A DNA stretch of 64,000 nt, from assembly GCA_004835665.1 (NCBI GenBank), contig RBKR01000002.1, forward strand, positions 806,001-870,000, in the 5' to 3' direction. Positions within the stretch are counted from its first letter, which is position 1, and each line of letters starts with the position of its first letter. Source of the DNA: Phoma sp. XZ068. Lineage: Eukaryota; Ascomycota; Dothideomycetes; Pleosporales; Didymellaceae. Position numbers and translations under genes: made by a program. The notes below the pieces were generated by a model. It had not been told where the DNA came from and made no database searches. It saw only the letters and a program-made list of their open reading frames with translations. Positions 23,602-34,589 of the stretch are shown here, one piece after another.

Positions 23602-25092
23602 CTAACTTGCTAAGCTTTTGGCGCTCTTCGAGTCTCCATCAATCTCTACCAACTGGACAAAGCTCCTTTGGTCGTCATTTGTTTGCGGCTTCTTTGCATG
23701 ACTTACCCTGAAGGTAGTCTGTACGCTGATCTCGTTCGCAGTAAGTCCGCTAAATGTGTTCAGCCCATGGCTTCGTCCCGAAGGGCCAACGGTATCCTTT
23801 GCGGTGGATCGATTTGTGCTGCCCAATATCTTGGGGAATAAGCGAGTAAGTCCAAGCCGAATCGATGGCATGCAAGTGCAAATGATGCCAACTTGGCATT
23901 CAATAACCGACCAGAGACTAGCTTCGAGATAGTCCCATGTCATATCGGTAGTATTGGCGAAGTTTACAAGAGATCGGAGGCGGAGTATTGAGACGACGGT
24001 GACGCTGAAAGTATGTGTTAGCATCGCTGAACACACAGCCTCTTCTAGATGCAACTTACAACGCGCCAACACTGAACATAAGAAGTACACCAATCTTCTT
24101 CTTCATACCTAGATGTAATTTCCAGATTTGGGTGATTGGTAGCGACAGCGTAACAAAGTCAAAGAAAATGCTGTGAGCAGCATGTGTAAACGCTAGGGCG
24201 TTGTTGTTGATGCAGGTACCAGTGTGCTCGCCGTCCCATTGCTTCCACGCAAAGCTAATAGGAGTGCAAACAAATGTAGCTGCAAAACCAAACGCTACCA
24301 TTGATACAATCTGGAAGTAAATAATTGCCCACACAATTTGTCTAAATTTCTTCTCTGGGAAGATCTGTAAGAAGAAGAGCAAGAAGGAGATCTTGATAAA
24401 ACCAAGAGTGGTGAAATACGCGATCTCGCTAATCCAGAAATACTGTAACAGCATGTCAGTAGAACCTTAGCAGGTCAAATGAATGATCGTACCAGAAGTG
24501 TAGTAGTTATGTTTGCGAAAGGAACGTTCCACATATCAAGTCCCAGTCCAGTCCACGACATTTTGTAGCATACGGCGAAGAGAACGGTGTTCACAGCTAA
24601 AACCATGACTGTGTTGCCGTCATCAAGTAACTGCAAACGTCCAACAGTGAAACGTACAATCCACTGGGCTATCAAGGCGGCGACAGCCAATATGTAGAAA
24701 GCCAGAATGAGTTTTCGATAACTTTTCGACTTGTCGCGGACTGGTTTATCGGTACATGCCTTAAGCGTGATATTTAGTGCGCTCAGCGCGTCCTTGCGAC
24801 CGCATGTTGTGTTGATGCAGTCCTTGGCTTTGTCAAGGGTTATAGTATCACGGCAGGCGCAAGATGCGTCAGCGGTCGCGATCGGGTGGCACGTTGTACT
24901 CTCGAATGTTGTTTTGATGCAATCTCGCTGAATCGACGTTTAGTGCCAGACACAGTAACGTCGCTGTGTATATGCGAAGGATGTACTTACAGCGCAGCCG
25001 GGTAATAAACCGAAGTCGTTGGTTTGAGCACAGCAAACAGTAATCAGGAGCCAAAGGCATACAGCCACCCATGTGGAGAAGTTTGTCCGCAT
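23602..25092 (-). CDS. CFEM-domain, Pth11-like seven-helix receptor
   Basis: Four exons, complement of 24991-25092, 24493-24927, 24060-24442 and 23602-24004, give 440 aa. The introns (63, 50 and 55 nt) have good splice signals and keep frame. The start is the ATG at 25092. It opens with a hydrophobic signal peptide (residues 1 to about 22), then a CFEM domain with eight cysteines, beginning LPGCA and going on with RDC, TTC, SCAC, DC, TTC and AC. The following part is a fungal rhodopsin-like membrane region with about seven helices and sequences such as GFIKISFLLFFLQIFP and CTPISFAWKQWDG. The C-terminal tail is Ser/Thr-rich and cytoplasmic by prediction. The family (Pth11-like GPCRs) is linked in other fungi to surface sensing and host recognition; the ligand is unknown here. 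The gene ends about 25 bp from the AT-rich transposon block. Confidence 0.85.
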
Positions 25093-26230
25093 GGTGAGCT
25101 TTGGTGAACTGACAGAACTATGGGATATGAAGGAGTATGCTCCTAAGTTTCAAGGCTTCCGTACAGCGGATGTCGAGCCGGTGGCGGTAAAGGCCAGGTC
25201 ATAAAGGTTCCCGTATCAACATTCGTGATGCGGTGATGGACCCCTTTGCAAGACGCCTGCGTCCGATTCATGTTTGCATGGTGATGCTTCCGTGCCGCTG
25301 TGGGGCTGGCCAGATGCCCCAGACGAGCACCCCTGCCCGCCTGCAGGCATTAAGTCCTAGGAACAAATATGTGGTAACTGGGTAGATTGGGGAGAGCCTC
25401 TTGTTTTACACCCTCTAGCAGAGAAGTCATTCTGTCAAAGGATGTTGTATACACTGTGGATGTAGTGTGGCTACAGAGTTTGGCCTACGTATGTGACAGC
25501 CTAGAGGTTCCCAGCAAGCTGAGACACTGACTCAATTACGGAACCTAGAAAAGAGGGTCCTTGTGAACTTGCAACACTACTCTCCACCCTCAATCCCTGA
25601 TCAGCATGAGCTGGGAAGGGTTCGATCCAGACTTACCCCATCTGGGAGATCCTGGGGCTGGGACATGCCGAAGGTACCTGCATAAGGCCCGAATATATTA
25701 ACTCAGTACCGCGATACCTGCCTTTACTCCCCTAAATACGGCATGACTAACTGAGCGCGCTTTACGATGTTTGTTGAGGTCACAGCGAGTCAAGCTGCCG
25801 TAGCGCTGCAAATCTGCCGGCGCCGATCAGGCGCCTCCAGCCTCATTCTAGGCAGGTCTGCCGGTCTAAGCGCGAAAAAAGATCTCGACAAAAGTATCAA
25901 ACAAAGTCAGCGTGCACAGTACCCTTCTCAACTTCCCTTTCAACCAACCGAACACCAGTATCTTTTGCCTCTGCAAAGTCGTATGGCATCTCCCCTCTCC
26001 GTACCGCTAGGTGCCAAAAGATTATTCATGTTGGGTTTCCCTACATAGCAATAAGTATAGAAGCTTGACCAGATCATGATTGAAGCGTGCCGTAAGCGGA
26101 TTATTACTTCGACTATCGAGTTCGTCAGGGTGATGACTGCTTCTGGAGCTGGTCAGGACCATGGAAGGTTAAGTCACTAGGTACTGTACGATGACCGCTC
26201 CCCAATACTTTATGGTAACGACAGTGCTTT
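25093..26230. other. Intergenic region without a supported gene
   Basis: Holds the promoter side of the CFEM receptor gene. A 93-codon plus-strand frame at 25767-26048 has no recognisable features and is not called. I see no RNA gene or repeat. Confidence 0.5.
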
Positions 26231-26857
26231 TCAAACCCCTTTCGAGGTCTTCAAACACACTAGAAACTGCGCAACTACGGCGATCATGATTGCACGCGTC
26301 CCGCAAAGCACTGTGCGAGCTGCCGGAAAGCCATAGTCGATAATCTCAATCCTGGCCAGGGCATCTATATCGTATTCGGGTTGCAACAGTAGACGATCAT
26401 CCATAGGATTGCATTTGAATGCAGCTCGTTGAGGGGACGTGTCCCTCACCATCATATTGGTTGACATATGCACTGCTGTGCATGATAGGGTCTCAGAACT
26501 GCTTCTGCGAAGCCCTTGTCCGCGGCCCGGCCATTGGGGAAACCGGCATCGTAGTCTGTGCCAAATTGAGCAAGAAAGTGTCGGCAATAGTTCGAAAGAC
26601 CCAGGTGAATCGCTATAGGTATGGAGGTGATGGTGCGGGATGCATTTGATGGTAATCCTATCAGACGGGCCCACTCCTGGAGATGGGTGGAAACTTACCC
26701 AATACGAGGTTGTCCTCAGCTTGTCCATGCCGTGTGCGCAAGAATTTTGACGTGTATATTCCAAGCTCCGATGCCTGCTAGTTGATGCACATGTCGCAGA
26801 TATTCCGGTATTTGGCGGACCGTTGCCAGCCCGATCTTCTCCAAGTAGCCCGTTCAT
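26231..26857 (-). CDS. Unrecognised ORF, doubtful (208 aa)
   Basis: A single open frame of 208 codons with ATG at 26857. The composition is odd for a protein (many His, Ser, Arg and Cys), and another minus-strand frame in the same stretch has protein-like segments (for example near 26570-26660 and 26790-26850) separated by stops. This suggests either a multi-exon gene in another frame or a decayed gene. No family is recognised. A GTAAGT sits at about 26687-26692, but no convincing intron set could be built. Confidence 0.25.
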   Translation of the reverse strand: MNGLLGEDRAGNGPPNTGISATCASTSRHRSLEYTRQNSCAHGMDKLRTTSYWVSFHPSPGVGPSDRITIKCIPHHHLHTYSDSPGSFELLPTLSCSIWHRLRCRFPQWPGRGQGLRRSSSETLSCTAVHMSTNMMVRDTSPQRAAFKCNPMDDRLLLQPEYDIDALARIEIIDYGFPAARTVLCGTRAIMIAVVAQFLVCLKTSKGV

Positions 26858-27096
26858 CTTAGGCTTTGCATAAAAAACGCACGCGCAAATGTTGCTACTA
26901 TACTGAGCTTGTTTATTTCAGGCAAAATATCTTCTTCTTTTTCTGTAGAAATGTTCTACGTTGGCCTGAAGGCGATTGAAGATTGGGGCTTCACTTGACA
27001 CGATGTCCAGTCGGCGAAGCCTGAGAGGTGATGCAGGAACGCCCGACAAATATACAGTTCATCCAGGTCGTGTATTATCATGCCCGCTTTGCTCAC

Positions 27097-27441
27097 TTAT
27101 GTCGAGGCTGATCGTGGGTACTGCCAGAGATTAGCAGCGGACATGTCGTCTAGTTCGCGCAGCTGCCTTGGCTTTTGGCACTTTCGTAGCAATCTACTAT
27201 CCCTGGCACAGGCCTCAACCTGATGCCTCAAGGGGACACCGTGGATGAGAGCGTGCGCCAACCAATCCCCCAGGCCAGCTCGAGGGTTGGAGGTGGGTTT
27301 CACAATATGCCCCGAAAAGAAGTAGGATACTTGTGCTGCCTCACGCAACTTTTTTAACAGCTGAACCCTGTCAGAACGTGTGACGAACGTTGAATGTTCT
27401 ACTACAGCGCACTCCGAGCATCGCGTGCTCTTCGTTGCCAT
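27097..27441 (-). CDS. Hypothetical small protein (114 aa), doubtful
   Basis: Open frame from ATG at 27441. The N-terminus has a CxxC pair (CSEC) and the middle is charged and partly helical (DRVQLLKKLREAAQ). No signal peptide, membrane segment or known domain is visible. A 14-bp tandem repeat lies just upstream at 27460-27494. It may be real or chance. Confidence 0.3.
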   Translation of the reverse strand: MATKSTRCSECAVVEHSTFVTRSDRVQLLKKLREAAQVSYFFSGHIVKPTSNPRAGLGDWLAHALIHGVPLRHQVEACARDSRLLRKCQKPRQLRELDDMSAANLWQYPRSAST

Positions 27442-27459
27442 ATTGCTGCTGCAGGCTTG

Positions 27460-27494
27460 AGGTTAGGAACGATAGGTTAGGAACGATAGGTTAG
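27460..27494. repeat. 14-bp tandem repeat, 2.5 copies
   Basis: AGGTTAGGAACGAT occurs at 27460-27473 and 27474-27487, followed by the half copy AGGTTAG. Confidence 0.85.
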
Positions 27495-28316
27495 TTCCGG
27501 AGAGATGCAAGGTATATGCTTCTAGATTTCCATCTGCCATCGAAGTCCATTGGTCGAACCTAGATGCGAATCTGGGTGGTGGTGTTTTTGCGGCTGCAGA
27601 ATGACCACTATCTTCATTGCACTCGAGGTTATCGTCGCCTCAGACTAGGACGGCATCTTCCCACTTGAATGTAGCCTCGGGTGTTCGCCATTGTAGATAT
27701 GTCTATATCACAATGGAGGTGTCTAACTGCCTGATCATCACTTAGCCATTGTTCGTCTCGTGCCGGTCGGTGTTTACGTTACAGCTACGCCGTGCACCTC
27801 TCGTTTAGTCACTGCAATGATTTGCGAGATGTGCTGAGGTGACTCCAAATACTCAACGTCAATGCCAATGCCCTGGCACTGGATTGGTCCACGAGGCAAC
27901 ACCCGCAGGCCAGTTGCTGTCAGGAAAACAGCACTAGGTATTTGCTTGGTTTGAGCTATTGAAGGGATAAGGAACAATGAAATTTATAGATAGAGGCGCG
28001 TGTAGAGGGACGAGATGAACAATGCACTATGTTCAGTTCAAATCACAGTCAACTGTATGGAGAACGGTCCGTTGGGACGTAGCCGTGTGCCGTGGCATGG
28101 AAACCTGACGTCAATACCATGACGAGTAGCAATTGTGTTATGATAGCGGTAAAATAAGTTATCAAGCTGAATGGATGGTTGTTAATGCTCTTAAGTTTGC
28201 GGAGTTGAAGCAAATAAAGATTGTTCTGACTAAATTCCAGCCAACAGAAGAATGTTAGAACGCAAACAGCCGAACAAGAACGCTTCAAATTTATCTAAAC
28301 TGCAAATAATAATACA
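27495..28316. other. Intergenic stretch
   Basis: Between a doubtful small ORF and the aminotransferase stop codon. Short open frames (27774-27977, 28049-28288) show no domain or coding character. No gene is called. Confidence 0.5.
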
Positions 28317-29774
28317 TTACAAATCCTCCGCGACAGCTTCCAGGGCGTCCTTGAAGATAGTGCACGCCTGGGTCATCTCCTCTTCGCTGATGGTGAGCGG
28401 CGGGATAAACCTCAGAACGTCGAATACCGAAGTACTGAGAAGAAGCATATCGCGCTTGACGCATTCCTGCACAACCTGCGGCGCAATCTGTGGTTGTGCC
28501 TTTGCCTCCCATGAAGCGGTATTCGACGAGTCTGGTTGGAGCTTTGTGTTTGCGAATTGTACGCCGACCATCAGTCCTTTACCACGAATATCTTCGATCA
28601 AGTTACCGGCCTTCGTGCCTGATGATTTAAGATCCTTCAGGAATGAGAAGAGTTGCTCAGAGCGGGCAGCTACATTATCAAGGATCTTCTCTTCGCGGAA
28701 TACCTCAATAACAGCCTTGGCAGCAGCACAAGCAACGGCATTTCCAGCGTAAGTACCACCCATTGATCCAGGCTTCTGCAAATCCATGAGCTCCTTGGAG
28801 CTTGCAATTCCAGAGAGTGGAAAGCCATTAGCGATGCCCTTGGCAAAGATGAGAATGTCCGGCCGGACGCCAGACTCCTCAACAAAGAACATGTGACCTG
28901 TGCGGCCCATGCCAGATTGGACCTCATCAGCGATGAGAAGAAGGTTGTTCTCGTCACAGATCTTTCTCAAACCGTGCAAGAACGCCGGAGGGGCTGGGAC
29001 GTAGCCTCCCTCGCCGAGGACAGGCTCCAGGATAATGGCCGCGGTATCTGAAGGTGATGTTTGTTGTTGCAGTGTGAGCTTCACCTGAAGGAGGGCTTGG
29101 TTGACAAGCTCCTCCGTGGGTGTATCTGGGGTTGCGCCGCCAAACTGGCTGTAGTACGGGAATGCGGTGGCAAAGACGCCACCCATCAACGGCCCATGGC
29201 CCTCACCGTAGATAGTCTTAGATCGTGTCATCGAAGCTGTTGCGTTCGTACGGCCGTGGTAAGAACCCTGCATAACGATGATATTGGACTTCTTTGTGGC
29301 GCCACGGGCCAGCTTGACAGCTGCTTCGACTGCTTCTGCACCAGAATTCCACAGGAAAACTGTGTCCAGGGACTTGTGCGGGAGGATGGGAATCAGTTCC
29401 TTGAGAAAAGCAATTTGCGCAGAGCTGAAGCCAATGTTGACTTGAGCGTGTGTGATTTTGCTGCATTGTGCTGCTGCCGCCGCACTGACTTTGGGATGAC
29501 AATGGCCGAGATTCACAACACCGATGCCAGATGTCAAGTCAAGAAGCTTGACGCCCTTGTCGGTGGTAATGAACGTACCCTTGCCTTCCTCAAAGACATG
29601 CTTTGTGAGACGGCCAATTCCCTTTGCAATGTGCTGTTCACCGAAAGCCGCTGTATCGAGGTCGGAGGAGGCTGGTTGCGTGGAAGAGAATGATCGTGAG
29701 CGTATGTGGGTGGTGGAACGGGTGACAGCAGGCGCGACAGCGCGTACTGCTGAGGATGTGCTCTTTTGCATCAT
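28317..29774 (-). CDS. Class III PLP aminotransferase, probably mitochondrial 4-aminobutyrate type
   Basis: An intronless 485-aa frame. The first about 35 residues are rich in Ser, Arg, Ala and Thr without acid residues, typical of a mitochondrial targeting peptide. Class III aminotransferase signatures follow in order: NSGAEA at 143-148 (phosphate contact), SYHGR at 171, DEVQSGMGRTG from Asp283 (pyridine nitrogen contact), and the cofactor lysine Lys312 in FAKGIANGFPLSG. The family transfers an amino group from an omega-amino acid (GABA, ornithine or acetylornithine) to a keto acid. The sequence looks closer to bacterial-type GABA transaminases than to the eukaryotic UGA1 type, but substrate cannot be fixed by eye. 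Two adjacent ATG codons open the frame; I use the first. Confidence 0.88.
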   Translation of the reverse strand: MMQKSTSSAVRAVAPAVTRSTTHIRSRSFSSTQPASSDLDTAAFGEQHIAKGIGRLTKHVFEEGKGTFITTDKGVKLLDLTSGIGVVNLGHCHPKVSAAAAAQCSKITHAQVNIGFSSAQIAFLKELIPILPHKSLDTVFLWNSGAEAVEAAVKLARGATKKSNIIVMQGSYHGRTNATASMTRSKTIYGEGHGPLMGGVFATAFPYYSQFGGATPDTPTEELVNQALLQVKLTLQQQTSPSDTAAIILEPVLGEGGYVPAPPAFLHGLRKICDENNLLLIADEVQSGMGRTGHMFFVEESGVRPDILIFAKGIANGFPLSGIASSKELMDLQKPGSMGGTYAGNAVACAAAKAVIEVFREEKILDNVAARSEQLFSFLKDLKSSGTKAGNLIEDIRGKGLMVGVQFANTKLQPDSSNTASWEAKAQPQIAPQVVQECVKRDMLLLSTSVFDVLRFIPPLTISEEEMTQACTIFKDALEAVAEDL

Positions 29775-32356
29775 AGCAGTGATCGTAGTCGTGAAGGAGA
29801 TGGTAACGGCGTAAAGAAGAGGGAAAAGCTATGAACAGTGTGCGATAATACAGACTGACTGGTGCTCAGAGGGAGGGATTACTTTCATAGACCAGGCCGT
29901 TTATCGATAAGGAAGCCGACCTCGGGAGTTTTCATGCGCCCTTAACGCGTCTGACGCCTCAAACGCCACTAACAGTAGGGGCATTCTTTGCAGCTTGTAA
30001 TGTTTTGTGGTGACTGGAACGGCAAACTTCGAAGCGCCACGGTGCCAGATTGTCCCATGTGGTGCGAATGTAGGCCGCTGTTTTCGTTATGGAACCTGAG
30101 TGACGTCATGGTCTTTTGGGAGGCTAGTGTGGTCGAGGAACAACGACCCCTAATTGTATCGCAATCAATGAGATCACTGACATCCAATGCAGCGGTCTAG
30201 AAGCAATGCGAAGCTTCTTCGCTCGGCGCTTAGCGCTTACAATAAAAAAGGCGCGCAATCAATCAGCGAGCTTGAGCATTTACTGTAGATATGTACCCCA
30301 GTCAGTGCTGTCCGGTCATCAGACTTTCCCCAGCTCCACTTCGTGCCTTACGTGACCAATTCTTCTCCCACGGTTTGTAAATATCATTATACACACAATG
30401 AAGGTCACTGCACAGTAAAATTGTTGTCATCTGCGCAAACTGCTTAAGCATGTGTAGGCAGTAGTTCCCTACACTGGCCAGTTGCTCCTGTAGTGATTGA
30501 TTGAAAGCACTTGATGGTATGTACAGAAGTCATGAAGATCCAGGGCCTTGAAATCCTGCAATCTATTGTAGATATGCTAGGTTAGAGACTGATTGTGTAC
30601 TATCTAGCCTTAGATGGTATGTCTCGACATAGCTCCACGTATTGTTTGTACTAAAGTAGATTTCTACTGGTTATGGGTTTATATAGACATTCGGTTTAGA
30701 AAGAGAAGCATATTGATAATAAGCCAAAGGGCTTTTAACATGTTAAGAAATGTACTGATCAGGAGTAGAGCATCAGCAGAGGACGTAAAGTAAGTGATAG
30801 ATAAGAGGCGGACCTGGGTGAAGTTGAGGGGTATAGTAAGCCCCCAATCAATACATTTTTTCCTCACCAACTGCACCAAAAAAACCCCTTGCTGAAACTT
30901 TCCTTGGCCAAATCTACCTATTCAGTCATCTTGACACAATTTTCGCTGCCTAATCTTGCTTGTCCTCTTTCACAACGGCTTCCCGAATTAAGTATACCGA
31001 GGGATATTCTCTCCAATCCATATTGCTTCTCTCGTCGATGTGAACAACGTGTTGAAGGAAGGATGAACACATTCATGAGTACCGCTGATATCATTCAGTA
31101 GGAAGACAAGGAAAACGAAGGGTCTTGATAGGAAGCGTAATTAGATACCGCCTTGTCAACAGTAAATTAACAACCACAGAGAAACAACTAGAGGTTGCAA
31201 CAAGAGCATTACTTGAGTATTAACATGTCAATTCATGCAGACATGGGCTTTAAATATTTAAAGGCATTGAGGGAAGCCTGGCTCGCAATGAAGCCACTAA
31301 ATAACGTATGAAGTTACAGATGCCTGTCATGACAACCCAAATGGTGCTAATGCGGATGATGATAAGGAGAAGACCGACGGAAAGTTCGGCATTTTGACGG
31401 ACGCGCGGACTTGATGTTGGTGCAGATACAGGACCTCGTTCATCTCGCATTCCACTAAATCTGCGTCAAGCAAAATGATAAACAACTAAGGATGGGAAGC
31501 ACCCCCCCCCCCACTCATTGGCCTTGTGTAAGTCCAAGCATGTGAATTCAATTCACCTTTCAGGCGCCTTAAGCGAAGGTGCGCATGCACTATTACGACC
31601 TCTCTTAGCTCATCCCCAGATCTCATGTCTAGGTACTGGTGCATGTCAAGCGTCACAGGAACCCCAATACATAGGCGATCGCGTCACATACTTTCATAAG
31701 CGAGGGAGACGACATGTTCGCAAGACCGTCCCATATTTCCTTTGAGGTTACTGCTCGCAAGGGAAATAATCGTTCTTATAACGCCACTGACCACATGTGA
31801 CACATCATCGCGATGACCATGTCTTGATCACGCACGTCATGCTACAACGTTGGTCGATTGTCAAGGGTCATCAAATGGGCGATTTTCTGCACAATAACGA
31901 AGATCATTCTCACGCTGAAGCTGTGATTCTTCGGGTGCAATGTCAGATCCAATGCAAACTTGCACTATGAGCAGACATTAAGCACAACAAAATTACATTC
32001 AATCAATAAGTGAACCGCGCGAGGCGGAAAATATGCGGAGCTAGAGTTTGATTTCATTTGCAGGTGCGCGGCGTCGTACTCAGGGAGCATTAGAAAGACT
32101 TGTGAAAACGATACAACCCCTCAAGCGCCGTCAATACGACTTCACATAGTGACTTGTACAACGAGGCTCAATACCTAAATTCATGAGAGACAGAGCTTAG
32201 GTGTATAGGACCAATGTATGTATCAATGTTCATAACAAATTAACATGCTTTTCCTATCCTACAGACGTATCATTAAGTATATGCGCATCCCACCGCTACC
32301 GAAGGGCAATTTGAGGCTCAAGCTCTTTCTCTTCCGAAGTCGAATTGTGACATCAT
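29775..32356. other. Long intergenic region (2.6 kb)
   Basis: Nothing gene-like is supported. Short frames on both strands lack domains. A run of 12 or more C residues lies at about 31502-31513. A palindromic pair TTATCGATAA (GATA motif on both strands) sits near 29901-29911, about 130 bp upstream of the aminotransferase start. Confidence 0.5.
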
Positions 32357-34249
32357 CTAGAAGACTAGACCCTTGGTCTGCTTGCCCTGTTCCTCCTCAA
32401 GCTTCTTGACGTTGATGTTCTTCCAAATAAAGATGGACGCAACGCAAAGGGGAATGAAACATGCACCAGCTATGACCATCAAGCGCTGAGAGTGAGCGTA
32501 GGCACCAACAACAGCATCACGCTCTGGTGTACCGTCAGCGAAAGACATTTGCAGTTGAATGTCGCCGAAGATGGCAGCCGCCTGGTCCTTGGAGCCTTCG
32601 GGCAGCCGTTTGTAAAGCTCGGCGGGGGTGATGCTGTTCCACATGGCGCCAGCAATAGAGTAGCCGATGGATGAACCAAAGCCACCGAAGAGACCCCAGA
32701 GTGCGTTTACGACAGCGATCTGCTGATGAGTGACAGGTGCCATTACCGCAAGCTGACCACAGGTAGCGAAGATACCAGTACCCAGACCAACGAGAACTTG
32801 TGTAAAGGCCAAAATACCGACAGGTGCACTAGGGTTTCGGAATGGAATCAACAAGCAGGTTCCCAGAAGAGTGATGGGTACACCAGTCATTGCGATCCAC
32901 TTGAAGTTACCGGTGTAGCTAATGAGCATTCCGATAAGAGGGCCGAATACAGAAGAGGTGAGCGAGAACGAGTTGAGGATGTACCCAGCATGTACAATAG
33001 ACTGTCTGTGTACGACTTGCAGGTACGAGTTAAACATGGCGTTCCAGCAGAAGACCGAAAGGAACATGACTCCATAAAGGATACAGGAACCGACGATTGT
33101 TGGCTCCTTCAAGTATTTCCACGGGAGGAACGGAACGGGAGCTAGGTACTTCTCGTAAAGCACAAATGTAGGGAAGAGCAGAATGCCGAGGACGATCATG
33201 GCAATGATGTAAGGTGTCTTCCATTGTTGAGGAGCGTAGGCTTGGAGCGTGAACGGTAGCATGAAGTTGCAGAAGGCTGCCATCAGCAAAATAATACCGA
33301 AGACTGGCAACAGTTAGTACAGGTAGGACAAACAGGGGCAATATGGACTTACTGTCAAACTCGATCGCGTAGTGCTTCAAGGATTGGATTGTGCTCCGAC
33401 CAGACCTTTGCTTCTGAGCATAGCCAGACTTCCGAGCCTGACGGTACATATAGAGCATAAGACCCATAGCAGGAACGCTGCAAGCCACAAGGATGATGAT
33501 GAAGGCTCCAAATGCCCAGCGCCAGCCGGGACCATAATAAAATCTGTCTGTAAGCTCAGGTCCTGCGAAGGTTGCAGCAATCCTAGGTGTTTGATAAAGC
33601 CCAAAAATGATCATGCGGTTCTTGAGAGATGTGATATCGGCGGACATGACATCAATAACGTAAAGGAGACCGATATGGCCAGTCCAGTACAGAATGTGAC
33701 CGCCAATGTAGGACTGGACGTTTGTGCAAACAGCCTTGACGACCATACCGAGAACACAAACCAGGAGCATGAAACAGAAGCCTTCGACACGGCCCCATAG
33801 ATCGATGACTTTCGCCATAGTCAGCGGAACGCACCCACCCAGTGCGGTAGAGATGACCGTTCCCACGGTGAGCAAGCCGTGCGATGCGAAAGCCGATGTG
33901 ACGTATGGGTTGAGACCGCCGTCAATGTAGTTTTGCAGCATATCGACAAAGTGGATCAGATACAACCTGGCATTGTAAGAATTGGTAGCGTTGATTGGGC
34001 CTGTACAACATACAGAATAAACATGGCGATAAGTGTCGGCTTGTTCCAAATGGTCGTGATGATACGGATGCGCTCAACTCCCCTTTGGAACTCTTGAACT
34101 TTTTCGCCATCAATATCGTTTTCGTTGGTGTCGGCATTGTTAATTTCGCGATCGTGGCTGATGCTGTTATGGCTCTTCTCGACATCGAGCTGTGGAGGAA
34201 TTCGTTCGATGCCAGCCGTGGGCTGCGGACCACCAGCGGTAAGACTCAT
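32357..34249 (-). CDS. Siderophore-iron transporter, major facilitator superfamily (SIT/ARN type)
   Basis: Three exons, complement of 34014-34249, 33353-33966 and 32357-33303, give 598 aa. The introns are 47 and 49 nt; the second has TACTAAC as branch site. A hydrophilic N-terminus (about 70 residues) precedes about 14 predicted membrane segments, the usual SIT layout. Characteristic text includes FVDMLQNYIDGGLNPYVTSA near the first helices, PLTMAKVIDLWGR, and YGPGWRWAFGAF. SIT transporters take up Fe(III)-siderophores by proton symport at the plasma membrane. An in-frame ATG 18 bp upstream (34267) is an alternative start. A TATA box and two SreA-like GATA sites lie upstream, consistent with iron repression. 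Which siderophore is carried cannot be told. Confidence 0.9.
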
Positions 34250-34345
34250 GGTTAAAGAGGATAGCAAAGCCCAAACAGGTGTCTTGTGCTGAAGCGATGG
34301 ATCTCAGGGACAGCCGATAAAAGCGCGAGGGGCTACCTTGGCTGG

Positions 34346-34354
34346 TATTATATA
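34346..34354 (-). promoter_or_regulatory. TATA box of the siderophore transporter
   Basis: TATATAATA on the minus strand, about 97 bp upstream of the start codon at 34249. Confidence 0.55.
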
Positions 34355-34520
34355 CCCGGTACCCACGCAACGGAACCGCCATATGGCGGGAGATTTGCCC
34401 ATGCCAACGCGCCGACAACCGGACAAGGAAGGTAAGTGTGGGAAAAATTGTGCATCCCTCCCCACCACGAGGCTTCTGGATTTCTGGATGATAGCGTGGC
34501 CCAGCAGCCTCTCATTGCTC

Positions 34521-34588
34521 GATGATCTGATAAGATGGAGCGCCCAGAAACTTGGATGATCTGATAAGATGGAGCTCCCAGAAACATG
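34521..34588. promoter_or_regulatory. 34-bp direct repeat carrying two SreA-type GATA sites
   Basis: Two adjoining 34-bp units (34521-34554 and 34555-34588) differ at two positions. Each contains ATCTGATAA (34525-34533 and 34559-34567), an exact match to ATCWGATAA, the extended site known for the fungal iron-regulatory GATA factor SreA. They sit 276 and 310 bp upstream of the transporter start codon. Function is inferred from motif and position. Confidence 0.7.
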
Positions 34589-34589
34589 A

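Noticed and set aside
25610..25650. GGGTTCGATCC resembling a tRNA T-arm
   Set aside because: The flanks do not form the T-stem and no acceptor, D or anticodon arms could be built.
25767..26048. 93-codon plus-strand frame
   Set aside because: No recognisable domain, signal or splice context; the composition is compatible with chance.
29895..29915. GATA palindrome upstream of the aminotransferase, and single GATA motifs near urease and the permease
   Set aside because: Six-base GATA motifs occur often by chance; without repeats or conservation they are not called as regulatory sites.
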